Shown here piece after piece: positions 63,264 to 64,000 of a stretch of 64,000 nt of DNA. The translations under genes and the position numbers were made by a program. Source of the stretch: Bacteroidota bacterium (lineage in GTDB: Bacteria; Bacteroidota; Bacteroidia; Chitinophagales; Chitinophagaceae); contig JABDAZ010000001.1 of assembly GCA_013288945.1 (NCBI GenBank), positions 26,001-90,000 of the forward strand. Direction: 5' to 3'. Within the stretch, counting starts at the first letter, position 1. Each line of letters begins with the position of its first letter. The notes below the pieces were generated by a model. The model was not told the origin of the DNA. It did no database searches and saw nothing but the letters and a program-made list of their open reading frames with translations.

Positions 63264-64000
63264 ATGCCAAGATATTTCCTGGAGGTTTTATATAAAGGAA
63301 CAAACTACAGCGGCTTTCAAATACAGAAAAACGCGAATTCCATCCAGCAGGAAATTGAAAAAGCGTTTGAAATATATCTTCATCAAAAAATAGCAATGAC
63401 AGGTTCATCAAGAACAGACACAGGCGTGCATGCTTTGCAAAACTTTTTTCATTTTGATTTTGATGGCGAAATTTTGCAGCCATCTTTATATAATATCAAT
63501 TCCATTTTGCCAACCGATATTGTTGCGCGGAACATTTATAAAGTGCAGCCAAATGCCCATTGCCGTTTTGATGCAATAAGCCGCGAGTACAAATATTATG
63601 TGTTTCAAAAGAAAAATCCTTTTTTGCAGGACACGGCTTATTATTATCCATACACACTTGATATTAATAAACTTTCAGCCGCTTCAGCAATTGTTGCGGA
63701 GCATACAAATTTCACAAGTTTTTCTAAGAGAAATACGCAGGTTAAAAACTTTGAGTGCAGTATTATAAGGAGCGAATGGCAGCAGGAAGGCGAACATTAT
63801 ATATATACTGTGAAGGCAAATCGTTTTTTAAGAGGAATGGTGCGCGGATTAGCCGGAACAATGCTACAAGTTGGGCGCGGAAAAACTTCATTGGAAGGGT
63901 TTGAAAAAATAATAATATCGCAAGATTCTTCGAAGGCAGATTTCTCAGTTCCTGGCCACGGGCTTTTTTTGGTAAGCGTTAATTACCATGGTTCTATTTT
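63264..64000 (+). CDS. truA: tRNA pseudouridine synthase A (3' end cut by window)
   Basis: 245 codons visible, frame still open at 64000. TruA makes pseudouridine at positions 38-40 of the anticodon arm. Visible: MPRYFLEVLYKGTNYSGFQ, catalytic Asp52 in SSRTDTGVHAL, FDAISREYKYYVF and RFLRGMVRGLAGTMLQVGRG. Starts 32 bases after the DUF4476 gene. Normal family length is about 245-260, so only a few residues are missing. Confidence 0.95.
   Translation, partial: MPRYFLEVLYKGTNYSGFQIQKNANSIQQEIEKAFEIYLHQKIAMTGSSRTDTGVHALQNFFHFDFDGEILQPSLYNINSILPTDIVARNIYKVQPNAHCRFDAISREYKYYVFQKKNPFLQDTAYYYPYTLDINKLSAASAIVAEHTNFTSFSKRNTQVKNFECSIIRSEWQQEGEHYIYTVKANRFLRGMVRGLAGTMLQVGRGKTSLEGFEKIIISQDSSKADFSVPGHGLFLVSVNYHGSI

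Noticed and set aside
1..64000. Mobile elements, phage genes or integrases flanking the 11-32 kb locus
   Set aside because: No transposase, integrase, tRNA-linked direct repeat or terminal inverted repeat was found; the only tRNA (50641-50712) is far from the locus.

Overview
The window reads as chromosomal DNA of a Bacteroidota bacterium, most likely a member of the Chitinophagaceae. The pointers are two SusC/SusD pairs, a type IX secretion C-terminal sorting domain, membrane-tethered sensor-regulators of the Y_Y_Y type, TAnnTTTG-type promoter -7 boxes, start codons without Shine-Dalgarno sequences, and an AT-rich sequence full of the palindrome ATTAAT. I see no insertion sequence, prophage, CRISPR array or integrase.

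Layout. 1-4188: a SusD (cut by the window edge) and SusC pair on the minus strand. 4686-10685: a photolyase/cryptochrome-related protein, a two-domain thioredoxin-fold protein and a 981-residue membrane-bound sensor/transcription factor, all on the minus strand. 11066-32529: the main accessory locus, three consecutive plus-strand operons. Operon 1 (11066-16963) has two TolB-like propeller proteins, a Tat-exported sugar isomerase/epimerase fold protein, a Gfo/Idh/MocA oxidoreductase and a divergent RpiA. Operon 2 (17141-27622) has SusC, SusD, a giant FG-GAP/UnbV lipoprotein and a cytochrome c/FG-GAP lipoprotein. Operon 3 (27879-32529) has a gluconate-2-dehydrogenase subunit 3-like protein, a GMC dehydrogenase, an acyltransferase, an exported VOC protein and a DUF1080 (3-keto-disaccharide hydrolase family) protein. 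Together these look like a polysaccharide-utilisation-type locus that takes up a glycoside, oxidises it at C3 in the periplasm with electrons leaving through a c-type haem, and cleaves the 3-keto product.

The most notable finding is that each of these three operons starts with the same promoter layout. Four GATGTRG-like units sit at relative positions 0, 11, 53 and 64, and a TAnnTTTG-like box at exactly +102. The divergent neighbour of the first copy is the sensor/regulator gene, which makes it the obvious candidate to bind these sites. A degenerate copy lies upstream of the thioredoxin-fold gene.

32587-50584 is a mixed region: acyltransferase, LytTR regulator, amino-acid permease, HD-YitT fusion, Popeye-like cyclic-nucleotide-binding protein, histidine kinase, response regulator, response-regulator/adenylate cyclase, a sorting-domain protein, several small hypothetical proteins, TatA and a GAF sensor kinase. 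50641-64000 is mostly housekeeping: tRNA-Glu, gap, a methyltransferase, pgk, a cupin, a second sugar locus (Tat Gfo/Idh divergent from a DUF6807 protein), a lemA-TPM-TPM operon, an M1 aminopeptidase, a DUF4476 protein and a truA cut by the window end.

A second sequence-level oddity is that runs of five or more G or C, mostly as GGGGGCA/TGCCCCC, are common from about 13.6 to 29.9 kb. I found none on reading the rest of the window.
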